In this document: piece after piece, positions 55,651 to 64,000 of the stretch
Position numbering within the stretch: position 1 is the stretch's first letter
Layout: each line of letters opens with the position of its first letter
Source: Pseudomonas cichorii
Lineage (GTDB): Bacteria; Pseudomonadota; Gammaproteobacteria; Pseudomonadales; Pseudomonadaceae
NCBI RefSeq assembly: GCF_018343775.1
Contig: NZ_CP074349.1
Coordinates: 3,524,001 to 3,588,000, forward strand
Direction of reading: 5' to 3'
DNA: 64,000 bases
Notes under the pieces: generated by a model
The model's input: only the letters and a program-made list of their open reading frames with translations
Databases searched by the model: none
Told to the model about the DNA's origin: nothing
Made by a program: the position numbers and the translations under genes

Positions 55651-57660
55651 TCATGGTTTGGGTTCTGGCGGCGGCACTACGCACGTTAGATTAAGACCCG
55701 GGATAATAAGCGAGACATACTGCTTCGCAGGCATTGGATTAGCCGGGACAGGCGCACCACCGCCCACGGGTGTTACGGTGTAAGTAACTTCCGCAAACCC
55801 TCTTCTGATCGGCAAGATATGATCAACGTAGGGTTCCACAAGAAACAGGAAACCATCGTCCACCTCTTCCTGCGTCAACGGCGGGTGAGTATGGGTAAAT
55901 CGGGTCGCAGGAATGGCCGTGGTTCCATCATTCTCATAACCTTGCCATACCGCTATCACCACATCACCAACTTTAAGATCCGGATCCCCGGGAACTTCCA
56001 CCCTGAAACCATACTTTGCAGTCGGATCGTTATAGTCTTCCGAGTACAGGGAAATGCATGAAAGCGTCGTGTTGCCGTTATCATCCTCGAAGACATCTGG
56101 AAAGGTGACAGGCTCGAAGCTGACTCTCAGGACATCTACATTGACTAGCGTATCAATGGAGTACTGGGGATTATTGCCGTCAGCACTGTTGATGCCGTAG
56201 TACATCGGCAATGCAGGATTATTGGCCTGGGCTTCAATGGCTACCCAGGGAATAGTGAAATTGATCGGATCCCCTGGCTTTTCACCTACCACAGTGAACT
56301 CATCCACCGGGAGTTCCTGAGTTCCCCAATACAGACTCAATACCTCAGTGGACAATGCAGGGTTATACAACGCCACGGTTGCAGTAATGTCCTTTCCATC
56401 GTCATTGGGGGTGAGGTGATCCTGCCCACCATCGGCCCCGGTCAGATGCACTTGGGCAAGTGTCGGATTAACGGGGTTGGGCTCATCCGGGTTTACCGGA
56501 CCGATGACTGAAAAGTCGGCCTGGACTTCCACGGTCAAGGGGGCAGGCGGAAACATCAACGTACCCCGACTGACTTGATAGCTGGCCGTTACGGGCTTCT
56601 CGCCCGGCCCCAGATATTCCCCCTTCAGAGCCCCCCAGGGTACAGGGACTTCGACATCGCGAGGATCAGACCCAGGTGCCACAGCAAGCATGGAAGTTGC
56701 CCCCCATTTCACGTGAATAAGCGTATCTGCAGGATTATCGAACGCTGGAACAAGCACGGTGACCCCGAAATGTGCATCGGCAAGATCCACCAATGGCCCT
56801 AATGGAACCTGCGGGTCTTGCAAGTTCTCGGGCAGCGCGCCCAGTTGCACATCCACTTCAGCAGGTCGGGAAATGGAACTCACGTTTCCGGCCTTGTCTG
56901 TCAGCCAGTACACGGAGTACGTAGGGCCATTGATCTTGTCTTCGATGAAAGCTTTCGGGATCGGAATTTTCCGGTCCGCTGGAACCGCTATCGGGCCGAA
57001 AGCAGGGTTGGGGGCATCAGGATTCTCAGGCGTTGTCGGCCCCCAATACACCACAATCATGTCGCCCTCGGCATAATCCGGATAATCAGGTAGCGTACAG
57101 ACAAATTCGGTCACGCCACCGGTAAACGTATCGTCAGTAATAACCTTTTCCGGAACCTCCAGCGCAACCGGGAATGCAAGCAAGGGGTCTGCATTATAAT
57201 AAGGCGCAGTCCTGTCAATCGTAATCGTTAAAGGAATTGAAGAGTTGGTTACACCCTCGTTCGTTGAAACGGTGTACTCAATCCTGAACTCGCCCTCATG
57301 GGGCAGATTACCCTTGGCAATATTTTTTGGCAGTGGGAAGTCAGCAGCAACTAGCGGCCCCTGGAATCGCTGTTTATTGGAATAAACAGGTGGATCACTG
57401 CCAGCAACAAGATTTAACGTGATATCCACATAACCCACATCGGAAATATCATCATTCCAATAAGGAATCTGCACATCAAGATCAGCCGCCAATACCCGAA
57501 CAGGGAGCAAGCCCTGTGGCAAACCAGGAAGAATATCCTTGACCAGAGCGGGCTCAAGCTTATCAACCTGCGAGATACCCCTCCCCTTTACCCTGGCGTG
57601 TGAACGCATATACTCACGGCGTTTCTCTACGCCTTCCGCAATTTTATCGGAGTTCGACAT
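55651..57660 (-). CDS. Ig-like repeat protein, leaderless (669 aa)
   Basis: Hypothetical protein starting at the ATG at 57660 (MSNSDKIAEGVEKRREYMRS) with AAGGAGAG upstream; the longer frame to 57768 lacks support. About five Ig-like modules can be marked by their Trp strands: VQIPYWND, MIVVYWGPTTP, LIHVKWGAT, VLSLYWGTQE and VVIAVWQGY, plus LTITIDRTAPYY. This recalls bacterial Ig-like or cadherin-like repeats of large surface proteins, but there is no signal peptide or anchor. It ends in a Pro-rich tail (VVPPPEPKP). Likely co-transcribed with the 484-residue relative downstream. Confidence 0.75.
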   Translation of the reverse strand: MSNSDKIAEGVEKRREYMRSHARVKGRGISQVDKLEPALVKDILPGLPQGLLPVRVLAADLDVQIPYWNDDISDVGYVDITLNLVAGSDPPVYSNKQRFQGPLVAADFPLPKNIAKGNLPHEGEFRIEYTVSTNEGVTNSSIPLTITIDRTAPYYNADPLLAFPVALEVPEKVITDDTFTGGVTEFVCTLPDYPDYAEGDMIVVYWGPTTPENPDAPNPAFGPIAVPADRKIPIPKAFIEDKINGPTYSVYWLTDKAGNVSSISRPAEVDVQLGALPENLQDPQVPLGPLVDLADAHFGVTVLVPAFDNPADTLIHVKWGATSMLAVAPGSDPRDVEVPVPWGALKGEYLGPGEKPVTASYQVSRGTLMFPPAPLTVEVQADFSVIGPVNPDEPNPVNPTLAQVHLTGADGGQDHLTPNDDGKDITATVALYNPALSTEVLSLYWGTQELPVDEFTVVGEKPGDPINFTIPWVAIEAQANNPALPMYYGINSADGNNPQYSIDTLVNVDVLRVSFEPVTFPDVFEDDNGNTTLSCISLYSEDYNDPTAKYGFRVEVPGDPDLKVGDVVIAVWQGYENDGTTAIPATRFTHTHPPLTQEEVDDGFLFLVEPYVDHILPIRRGFAEVTYTVTPVGGGAPVPANPMPAKQYVSLIIPGLNLTCVVPPPEPKP

Positions 57661-57852
57661 GTCACTCTCCTTGAGATTAATAAATGACCTATACCTATAA
57701 GCGAGCAGGAGCCTTTCGACAAAACGCCATAAAGCCTTTATCCTTGAACTCTCTACCCCGAACACCATTAAACGCCTCCCCTGACAAACTGGATACTGTC
57801 AGAACTGCCAGTGCTTACCCCCTCATTAAAAGCTTCGATTATTCGTTTAAAC

Positions 57853-57881
57853 ACAAAAAGGGAGGCTTTCGCCCCCCTCCG
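57853..57881 (-). terminator. Intrinsic terminator after the autotransporter gene
   Basis: On the minus strand GGAGGGGGGC-gaaa-GCCTCCC forms a stem and is followed by TTTTTGTG, 16 bp after the stop at 57896. Confidence 0.85.
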
Positions 57882-57895
57882 ATTCTAAATAACAA

Positions 57896-60184
57896 CTACC
57901 AGTTATAACGCAGCCCTATAGTGGCACCCCATGGCTGCTCAAGTTTCTTGCCATTGCTGTAGTCGAAATCGGCATGCAGTTGCAGCCGGTCCGACATCGA
58001 AACGGCAATACCGGCACCCAGTTCACCTCGCGCCCCGGAAAGATCATTATTGAAGTCGTTGCCATTGATCTTTACGCCATTGTCCTCAGAGAACTCATGC
58101 ACGTATGCGGCACGGATATAAGGCTGGGCAATCCTGCCCTCGCCCAGATCGAAATCACGACCTGCCGTAGCACCCAGCTTGCCGACCAGTGACCGGGTAT
58201 CATCACCTTCAGCCCGCATGCCATTGTCCAGAGCATAATCCTTGCCCTGAACCATCAAGCCTGCCAGTTGCGTGTAAGGCTCGACGAAATAGCCATCATC
58301 GAGTTTGATATGCTTGCCGAACTCGACGGAAGCACCCACACCACTGTTGTCGTAATCGCCCTTCGACTCAGAGCCATCGCTCAGGCTGACATCGGCTTCA
58401 TTGCGAAAGCGGTTGAACTTGAGAACACCGTCAAAGTAGTAGCCGCTGTCCTGGTCGAGCCAGGTCGTATAAGCGCCGACATAGTAGCTGTTGACCTGCC
58501 CGCTGGTGCCGCGACCAAGGCTCAGGTCAGACTTGCTGTAACCACCCAGCAAACCGACCAGCCACTGCCCGTCACCCACTGGCAATGGAGCATCGGCACC
58601 AAAAGAGAGCCCTTGTTGTGTCTGCTGGTAGCCGACACCGGACGCGGCCTTGGCGTCAAACTTGTTGCCATAGGCACGAATCCAGCCGCCTGGCTGTCCG
58701 CCCTTGAAACGCAACTCACCCATACGGCTGCGCAGGGTGGACAACTCGCCATACCACACAGTAGGCGCCGTATTGAACAATGCCAGCACCGCGCCAGTGC
58801 CGGAACTGACCTTGCCGGTATTGACCAGATACCAGTCATTGCCGCCTTGCTGGCTGAGTTCATAGGTGTAGGTGCCCATATCTACCGGCCCGTTGAGCAA
58901 CGAGAACTGCGCGTCACCACTGGCGGTATGCACCACATGCATGGAGGAGTCGGCAAGCGGATCGGAACCGGTTGCCCCCACCAGCAAGGAGTGATTGCCG
59001 GTTGCCGTACCGGTCACATCGAGAAAGTCGACTTTGCCCTGAGAGAAATCGGCATCCATGATAAAGGTGCCATTACCTGACAGATTGCCCACCGACAACC
59101 TGTAGAAAGCATCCGGCTCACCCATCTTGATGAAACCGCCATCCATTGCCAGGTTGCTGACCGTGGAGTCTTCAACCATCACCCACTTCGCGGCACTATT
59201 GATCGCCAGGCTGCTGAGGTTTTCAAGACGGCCTGTCAGAACGGAGTTATTGGAAAGTGCAACATTTGCAGTACTGCCCTCTTCAGCGATCACGTCGCCC
59301 GTGAGGCTGCTCTGATCCAGGCTCAAATCCAGCTTGCCCCTGTCAGTGAGCTGGACATTCCCTGTAAGCGCACTGCCTGATACATCCATTCTGGTCGTGG
59401 CACCATTCACTTCAAGAATGTTCCCGTTGCCCCCCACCAGAGTTGAGCCGTTTTTTAAAACGATAGTTGTCGAGTCAGAAGTACCGAAAGGCCTGGCTAC
59501 AACGATTGCAGCTCCTGTCTGCCCGATGACATGACTGTTGTCGAGTTCAATGGAAGGATTACCGGGGCCTGCGGTGGGTCTGGCTTGAGTGACGCTGATA
59601 CCCATCACCGTACCGGAAATAACCGTACCGCTATTGGCCTTCAAATCCCCGTTGTACATATGGATACCAATACCATTGGCACCCGTGCCACTTACCTGGC
59701 TCCCCGAGAGCGTCAGGCTGGAGCCCGGGTAAATATCAATGCCTGCCTCTGTTCCCTTCACGACAGAGCCAGTCATCGCGACACTGGAAGCCCCCAGGCG
59801 CATACCAAATTCTGTATTTGCCCCTCCGATATTGCCACCTTTGAAACTTGCCACACCACTGAGAAGAGAGACTGCAACACCGGAAAGATTACCCTCCGTC
59901 ACATCCGTATCCGTAAAGTTCAATGTACCGCCGTGATACACATCTATATAAGTGGTTTGAGCGCCATTGGCGTTAAGCACACCTCCATCCCTGACTATCC
60001 AGTCAGTCGTAAGGTAAGAGCCATCTATGTACCTGGGACCTCCAATAACAGTCTCAGTCAAGGGGCCAACAACCGCCTCAGCCGAGACAGGCACATGATA
60101 GCCAGCCAGCATCAACGGAGTAATCCATAGCGTCCGCAGCATCCTGCCTGAAGGAGCATCCTTCGATGAATTATAAAAAAACAT
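57896..60184 (-). CDS. Autotransporter (type Va) with pertactin-like passenger
   Basis: Outer-membrane protein of 762 residues. A signal region (MLRTLWITPLMLAGYHV, ending PVSA) is followed by a beta-helix passenger rich in short Gly/Asn/Ser turns (about 35-480) with a pertactin-like end (GTYTYELSQQGGNDWYLVN). The C-terminal ~260 residues are the translocator barrel, ending in the terminal aromatic typical of barrels (GLRYNW). The passenger contains no serine-protease motif, so an adhesive role is more likely than proteolysis. AAGGAA precedes the ATG at 60184. It is divergent from pabB. Its GC is lower in the upstream gap than in the gene. Confidence 0.9.
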   Translation of the reverse strand: MFFYNSSKDAPSGRMLRTLWITPLMLAGYHVPVSAEAVVGPLTETVIGGPRYIDGSYLTTDWIVRDGGVLNANGAQTTYIDVYHGGTLNFTDTDVTEGNLSGVAVSLLSGVASFKGGNIGGANTEFGMRLGASSVAMTGSVVKGTEAGIDIYPGSSLTLSGSQVSGTGANGIGIHMYNGDLKANSGTVISGTVMGISVTQARPTAGPGNPSIELDNSHVIGQTGAAIVVARPFGTSDSTTIVLKNGSTLVGGNGNILEVNGATTRMDVSGSALTGNVQLTDRGKLDLSLDQSSLTGDVIAEEGSTANVALSNNSVLTGRLENLSSLAINSAAKWVMVEDSTVSNLAMDGGFIKMGEPDAFYRLSVGNLSGNGTFIMDADFSQGKVDFLDVTGTATGNHSLLVGATGSDPLADSSMHVVHTASGDAQFSLLNGPVDMGTYTYELSQQGGNDWYLVNTGKVSSGTGAVLALFNTAPTVWYGELSTLRSRMGELRFKGGQPGGWIRAYGNKFDAKAASGVGYQQTQQGLSFGADAPLPVGDGQWLVGLLGGYSKSDLSLGRGTSGQVNSYYVGAYTTWLDQDSGYYFDGVLKFNRFRNEADVSLSDGSESKGDYDNSGVGASVEFGKHIKLDDGYFVEPYTQLAGLMVQGKDYALDNGMRAEGDDTRSLVGKLGATAGRDFDLGEGRIAQPYIRAAYVHEFSEDNGVKINGNDFNNDLSGARGELGAGIAVSMSDRLQLHADFDYSNGKKLEQPWGATIGLRYNW

Positions 60185-60638
60185 GACTTATTCCTTCGTT
60201 TCACAAAAGCGACAACGACAATACGTGCGTCATCAACAGCGCCGAAGAATAACAATACAAAACCTATAATCATGTAGGACCTTTCCTAGAGGAATGTAGC
60301 CTCATTCCTACTAACAAAAGATAAATAAACGATGAAGAGTCAATCAATTCACAATAAAAAAAGCAGGCTTATCCTTTTTAAGAATAACTGAATCATTTCA
60401 TTAACATTCTCTTCCTAGATTCATACAAACTATTCAAATCAGCGATAAAGCACTTGCACATCACGACCAGGGACAATAGGGAACTCGTTGTAAATCTGCC
60501 TTTACAGTCCAATGATTATTTCCATCAAAATACTTCTTCAGAACAAAAATCCAGCCCGTTTCCCAAACAGAGTACTAGGAGATACTGGCACTTGAGCCTT
60601 AGAATCACCCACCCGATACTGCCGACCGATTTCTGCGA
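60185..60638. other. A+T-rich divergent gap between autotransporter and pabB
   Basis: Spans 454 bp and is strongly A+T-rich by eye for this genome from 60200 to 60560. Around 60274-60311 there are nested inverted repeats: GTAGGA (60274-60279) with TCCTAC (60306-60311), and GGAAT (60291-60295) with ATTCC (60304-60308), about 90-127 bp upstream of the autotransporter start. This is a candidate operator. No ORF or RNA gene can be supported here. Confidence 0.55.
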
Positions 60639-61991
60639 ATGCCGACCTGCACCCTTTACCCCTTGCGCTATTCATCTGACCCTGCTGAATACTTCAAACG
60701 GGTCCGTCATGCACCGGGCGCCGTGTTGCTGGACAGTGGTCGTCCTGAGGCGGATCGCGGAAGGTTTGATCTGCTCAGCGCATGGCCGCTGGAGCATCTG
60801 GTTGTAGAGCCGGGTGAATCCGGTACGGCGTTTCTGCAACGGTTGCGCAACGGCCTTGAGCGTCTGGGCATTGCACAATTGCCCTCTGACAGCGAGCTGC
60901 CCTTTGCGGGTGGGTTGATTGGCTATCTGGGCTATGACTTCGGTCGTCGCCTTGAGCCGTTACCAACCCTGGCTATCGATGACCTGCAACTGCCGGATGC
61001 TCGCCTGGGCCTGTATGCCTGGGCGGTGATCAGTGATCATCAGGCAGGCACCACGCAACTGGTCTGCCACCCGGCACTGCCGCAAGCAGAATGTTTGCGG
61101 TTACTGGAACTGTTCGAGCAACCAGACGAACCGGCAACGAGCGGGTTCAGATTGACCGGCCCATTCCAGGCCGACCTCAGCGCGCTGGATTACCGCACGG
61201 CCATTACCCGTATTCAGGACTACATTCAGGCGGGCGATTGTTATCAGGTCAACTTTGCCCAGCGCTTTCAGACTCGTTGCGAAGGCGACTCATGGGCCGC
61301 GTACTGCGCTCTGCGCTCGGCGTGCCCAACGCCGTTTTCCGGCTATCAGTCATTACCCGACGGCGATGCCATCCTGAGCCTGTCGCCGGAGCGCTTCGTC
61401 AAAGTCAGCAATCGCGAAGTAGAAACCCGCCCGATCAAAGGCACCCGACCACGGGGTTGCGATGCATCGGAAGATGAGGCTTATGCGCAAGAACTGCTTT
61501 CCAGCCTCAAGGACCGCGCCGAAAACCTGATGATCGTTGATCTGTTGCGTAACGACCTGGGCCGCAGTTGCACTATCGGCTCGGTGAAAGTCCCGGAGTT
61601 GTTCAGCCTGGAAAGCTACCCGAATGTGCATCATCTGGTCAGCAGCGTGACCGGCGAACTGGCGGCAGACAAGGATGCCCTGGACCTGATCGCAGGCAGC
61701 TTCCCCGGCGGCTCGATTACCGGCGCCCCGAAAATCCGCGCCATGCAGATCATCGACGAACTTGAGCCCACACGCCGCGCCCTTTACTGCGGCTCGCTGA
61801 TGTACATGGATGTACGCGGTGAAATGGACAGCTCCATCGCCATCCGCAGCCTGCTGGTGAAAGACGGCAGTATTTCCTGCTGGGGTGGTGGCGGAATCGT
61901 CGCGGACTCCGACTGCGAGTCGGAATATCAGGAGTCGTTTACCAAGGTGCGGGTGCTGCTCAAGACACTGGAGAACTTTATTCGCGACTGA
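60639..61991 (+). CDS. pabB: Aminodeoxychorismate synthase component I
   Basis: Converts chorismate and ammonia (or PabA-bound glutamine nitrogen) to 4-amino-4-deoxychorismate for folate synthesis. The N-terminal domain has GGLIGYLGYDFGR; the chorismate-binding domain has RPIKGTRPRG with K267, which marks PabB rather than TrpE, then GGSITGAPKIRAMQIIDE and CWGGGGIVADSD. Length of 450 residues is normal. The last four codons and the stop (FIRD) lie inside an arm of a REP element. Confidence 0.94.
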   Translation: MPTCTLYPLRYSSDPAEYFKRVRHAPGAVLLDSGRPEADRGRFDLLSAWPLEHLVVEPGESGTAFLQRLRNGLERLGIAQLPSDSELPFAGGLIGYLGYDFGRRLEPLPTLAIDDLQLPDARLGLYAWAVISDHQAGTTQLVCHPALPQAECLRLLELFEQPDEPATSGFRLTGPFQADLSALDYRTAITRIQDYIQAGDCYQVNFAQRFQTRCEGDSWAAYCALRSACPTPFSGYQSLPDGDAILSLSPERFVKVSNREVETRPIKGTRPRGCDASEDEAYAQELLSSLKDRAENLMIVDLLRNDLGRSCTIGSVKVPELFSLESYPNVHHLVSSVTGELAADKDALDLIAGSFPGGSITGAPKIRAMQIIDELEPTRRALYCGSLMYMDVRGEMDSSIAIRSLLVKDGSISCWGGGGIVADSDCESEYQESFTKVRVLLKTLENFIRD

Positions 61992-62034
61992 AGCCGCTCC
62001 TACGGTATGTGTAAGAGCGAATTTATTCGCGAAT
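61981..62034. repeat. REPIN filling the pabB-thrH gap
   Basis: Arm 1 TTCGCGACTGAAGCCGCTCC starts at 61981 and contains the pabB stop codon; arm 2 AAGAGCGAATTTATTCGCGA occupies 62013-62032. Together they take up nearly the whole intergenic space before the thrH stop at 62039. Confidence 0.82.
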
Positions 62035-62038
62035 GGAT

Positions 62039-62656
62039 TTACAACGACAAATCCCGATTCGAGGCCTTGATGAATTCCTTTTTCAGGTCTTCAAAGGTAT
62101 GCACCGCCGGGAACTGCGGGAATTCGCGAATGACGTTTTCCGGGGCATGGAACAGGATGCCTGCATCGGCCTCGCCCAGCATGGTGGTATCGTTGTAGGA
62201 GTCGCCAGCAGCGATGATGCGGTAGTACAGGCTCTTGAAAGCCAGTACCGACTGACGCTTCGGGTCCTTCTGACGCAACTGGTAGCTGACGACACGGTCC
62301 GTCTCGTCGGTGATCAGTCGATGGCACAACAAGGTCGGAAAACCCAGTTGGCGCATCAACGGTTGGGAGAACTCGTAGAAAGTATCCGACAGAATCACCA
62401 CCTGGAAACGCTCGCGCAGCCAGTTGACGAACTCGACAGCGCCGTCCAGCGGCTTGAGGGTGCCGATCACTTCCTGAATATCCGACAGCTTCAGGCCATG
62501 CTCATCAAGAATGCGCAGCCGCTGCTTCATCAGCACGTCATAGTCAGGAATGTCCCGAGTGGTCGCACGCAGCGATTCGATGCCGGTTTTTTCGGCAAAG
62601 GCAATCCAGATTTCCGGGACCAGCACACCTTCCAGGTCGAGACAGGCAATTTCCAC
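62039..62656 (-). CDS. thrH: Phosphoserine phosphatase / homoserine phosphotransferase ThrH
   Basis: HAD-family enzyme of 205 residues. The nucleophile motif is CLDLEGVL (D7, with E9 in place of the usual second Asp), as in P. aeruginosa ThrH, which dephosphorylates phosphoserine and can move the phosphate to homoserine. Motif II is VILSDTFYEF and motif III/IV is AAGDSYNDTTML. Convergent with pabB across a REPIN and divergent from cysH. Confidence 0.93.
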   Translation of the reverse strand: MEIACLDLEGVLVPEIWIAFAEKTGIESLRATTRDIPDYDVLMKQRLRILDEHGLKLSDIQEVIGTLKPLDGAVEFVNWLRERFQVVILSDTFYEFSQPLMRQLGFPTLLCHRLITDETDRVVSYQLRQKDPKRQSVLAFKSLYYRIIAAGDSYNDTTMLGEADAGILFHAPENVIREFPQFPAVHTFEDLKKEFIKASNRDLSL

Positions 62657-62808
62657 AGAACACTCCTCAATGGGATTTCGAGATCAAGCGAAACGGCACT
62701 CTAGAGTCTGATGTCGTTTCAACGCAAGGCCACAGGCCGGTGGTTTTTGTTACCATTGCCGCCATCACGAGCGCTTAAGCGCCACTCTTGTACCTAGGAA
62801 GCCGCCTG

Positions 62809-63543
62809 ATGAGCCAACCTTTCGACGTCGCTGAACTTGCCGCGACGTATGCCAACAAGTCTGCCCAGGACATTCTGAAACTGGCCTTCGCGCATTTCGG
62901 TGACGAGCTGTGGATTTCCTTCAGCGGTGCCGAGGATGTGGTGCTGGTGGACATGGCCTGGAAGCTGAACAAGAACGTCAAGGTATTCAGCCTGGATACC
63001 GGCCGCCTGCATCCCGAGACCTATCGTTTCATCGAGCAGGTCCGCGAGCAGTATGGTATCGCCATCGAACTGGTCTCTCCCGATCAGCAAAAGCTTGAGC
63101 CTTTCGTCAAGGAAAAGGGCCTGTTCAGTTTCTACAAGGATGGTCATGGCGAGTGCTGCGGTATTCGCAAGATCGAACCCCTGCGCCGCAAGCTGTCAGG
63201 CGTCAAGGCCTGGGCAACCGGCCAGCGTCGGGACCAGAGCCCTGGCACCCGTAGCGCGGTAGCCGTCCTGGAAGTGGACAGCGCCTTTTCGACACCCGAG
63301 CGCACACTGTACAAGTTCAACCCACTGGCACAGATGAGCAGCGAAGAAATCTGGGGCTATATCCGCATGCTGGAGCTGCCTTACAACAGCCTGCATGAGC
63401 GCGGTTTCATCAGCATTGGCTGCGAACCCTGCACACGTCCGGTATTACCGAACCAGCACGAACGCGAAGGCCGCTGGTGGTGGGAAGAAGCAACACAGAA
63501 AGAATGCGGGTTGCATGCCGGGAATCTGATCACCAAGGGTTGA
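62809..63543 (+). CDS. cysH: Adenylylsulfate (APS) reductase
   Basis: Reduces activated sulfate to sulfite in cysteine synthesis. The start is the ATG at 62809 ([17 protein letters not shown]), with AGGAAG upstream, giving 244 residues. The cysteine pairs C116-C117 (ECCGIRK) and C205-x2-C208 (GCEPC) identify the [4Fe-4S] type that uses APS rather than PAPS, and the catalytic cysteine C233 is in KECGLH. The cysB regulator is convergent just downstream, as in other pseudomonads. Confidence 0.95.
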   Translation: MSQPFDVAELAATYANKSAQDILKLAFAHFGDELWISFSGAEDVVLVDMAWKLNKNVKVFSLDTGRLHPETYRFIEQVREQYGIAIELVSPDQQKLEPFVKEKGLFSFYKDGHGECCGIRKIEPLRRKLSGVKAWATGQRRDQSPGTRSAVAVLEVDSAFSTPERTLYKFNPLAQMSSEEIWGYIRMLELPYNSLHERGFISIGCEPCTRPVLPNQHEREGRWWWEEATQKECGLHAGNLITKG

Positions 63544-63552
63544 TGACCGTTT

Positions 63553-63596
63553 TTCGCGGATGAATCCGCTCCCGGCAGGAGCGAATTCATTCGCGA
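63553..63596. repeat. REPIN between cysH and cysB
   Basis: Arm TTCGCGGATGAATCCGCTCC from 63553 faces arm AGGAGCGAATTCATTCGCGA at 63577-63596, with only a few bases between. It lies between convergent genes 6-10 bp from each stop. Confidence 0.88.
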
Positions 63597-63602
63597 TAGA
63601 CA

Positions 63603-64000
63603 TCAATGCACAGGCAGTTCCACACCTTCAAACAGCTCTTCAAGCTCCTGCTTGTTATGGCACTGAATCGCTTTGGCCATCACTTCGCGAGTCAGGTGCG
63701 GAGCAAACTTCTCGATAAAGTCGCACATGAAGCCACGCAGGAACGTCCCACGACGGAAAGCAATCTTGGTGATGCTGGACTCGAACAGGTCGCTGGCATC
63801 AAGGATGACCAGGTCGCTGTCCAGTTCTTCATCTACTGCCATCCTGGCAACGATGCCTACCCCCAGATTCAGGCGCACATACGTCTTGATCACGTCCGCA
63901 TCCGCAGCAGTGAAGACGACCTTGGGCACCAGCCCCCGATGGCTGAATGCTTCATCAAGCTTGGAGCGTCCCGTGAACCCGAATACATACGTCACGATCG
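63603..64000 (-). CDS. cysB: LysR-family regulator CysB (C-terminal part)
   Basis: Only the last ~132 residues are in the window; the frame runs off the right edge. The visible part belongs to the effector-binding domain: VTYVFGFTGRSKLDEAF, then LGVGIVARMAVDEE and FRRGTFLRGFMCDFIE. CysB activates sulfate assimilation genes when N-acetylserine is present, which fits the convergent cysH. The DNA-binding part is outside the window. Confidence 0.93.
   Translation of the reverse strand, partial: IVTYVFGFTGRSKLDEAFSHRGLVPKVVFTAADADVIKTYVRLNLGVGIVARMAVDEELDSDLVILDASDLFESSITKIAFRRGTFLRGFMCDFIEKFAPHLTREVMAKAIQCHNKQELEELFEGVELPVH

Noticed and set aside
35101..57660. Integrative mobile element or prophage
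   Set aside because: No integrase, transposase, tRNA target, direct repeat ends or phage structural genes are visible, so only the neutral term accessory island is used.

Overview
This window looks like chromosomal DNA of a fluorescent Pseudomonas, probably of the P. syringae group or a close relative. The evidence is the gene order cmaX-crfX-cmpX-sigX-oprF, the divergent ppsA/ppsR pair, the GntR-prpB-prpC-acnD-prpF propionate operon, the rmf/pyrD neighbourhood, high GC, and copies of a palindromic element built on GGAGCGAATTCATTCGCGA. Genus is called from gene content and order; species is not resolved.

Layout. 0-9.4 kb: end of a BvgS-type hybrid sensor kinase cut by the window edge, yggL, dacB, a CHASE-PAS-PAS-GGDEF diguanylate cyclase and rlmKL. 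9.4-15.7 kb: rmf, pyrD and a two-gene assimilatory nitrate reductase operon. That operon is preceded by a sigma-54 promoter and a two-hairpin ANTAR-type antitermination leader. 15.7-24.9 kb: the envelope-stress cluster oprF-sigX-cmpX-crfX-cmaX, then rraA, an esterase, and ppsA opposite its regulator ppsR. 24.9-31.7 kb: the methylcitrate operon under its own GntR regulator, with a perfect 12-bp palindromic operator candidate. 32.0-35.1 kb: a three-gene unit of retropepsin-like protease, inactive transglutaminase/7TM protein and RimK-like ligase. 35.1-57.7 kb: an accessory island. 57.9-60.2 kb: an autotransporter. 60.6-64.0 kb: pabB, thrH, cysH and the 3' part of cysB.

The accessory island is the least explained part. 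Two giant RHS proteins of TcC type face outward-in as an inverted pair. Their first ~2.2 kb are nearly identical, then they diverge abruptly. Between them lie a small secreted four-cysteine protein and three paralogous, leaderless proteins of about 800-1100 residues. In these the N-terminal two thirds resemble, by motif, the TULIP-fold P47/OrfX proteins of clostridial neurotoxin clusters, and the C-terminal third is Ig-like. Beyond the second RHS gene are two leaderless proteins made of repeated Ig-like modules. No TcA or TcB gene, integrase or obvious immunity gene is visible. I infer a toxin-like or surface/host-interaction locus whose RHS C-terminal halves could be exchanged by inversion; this is a hypothesis.

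Elsewhere the genes are conserved metabolism and regulation: nitrogen assimilation, propionate catabolism, gluconeogenesis, sulfate reduction and folate synthesis. Palindromic REP pairs (REPINs) fill several intergenic gaps and in one case include the stop codon of pabB.
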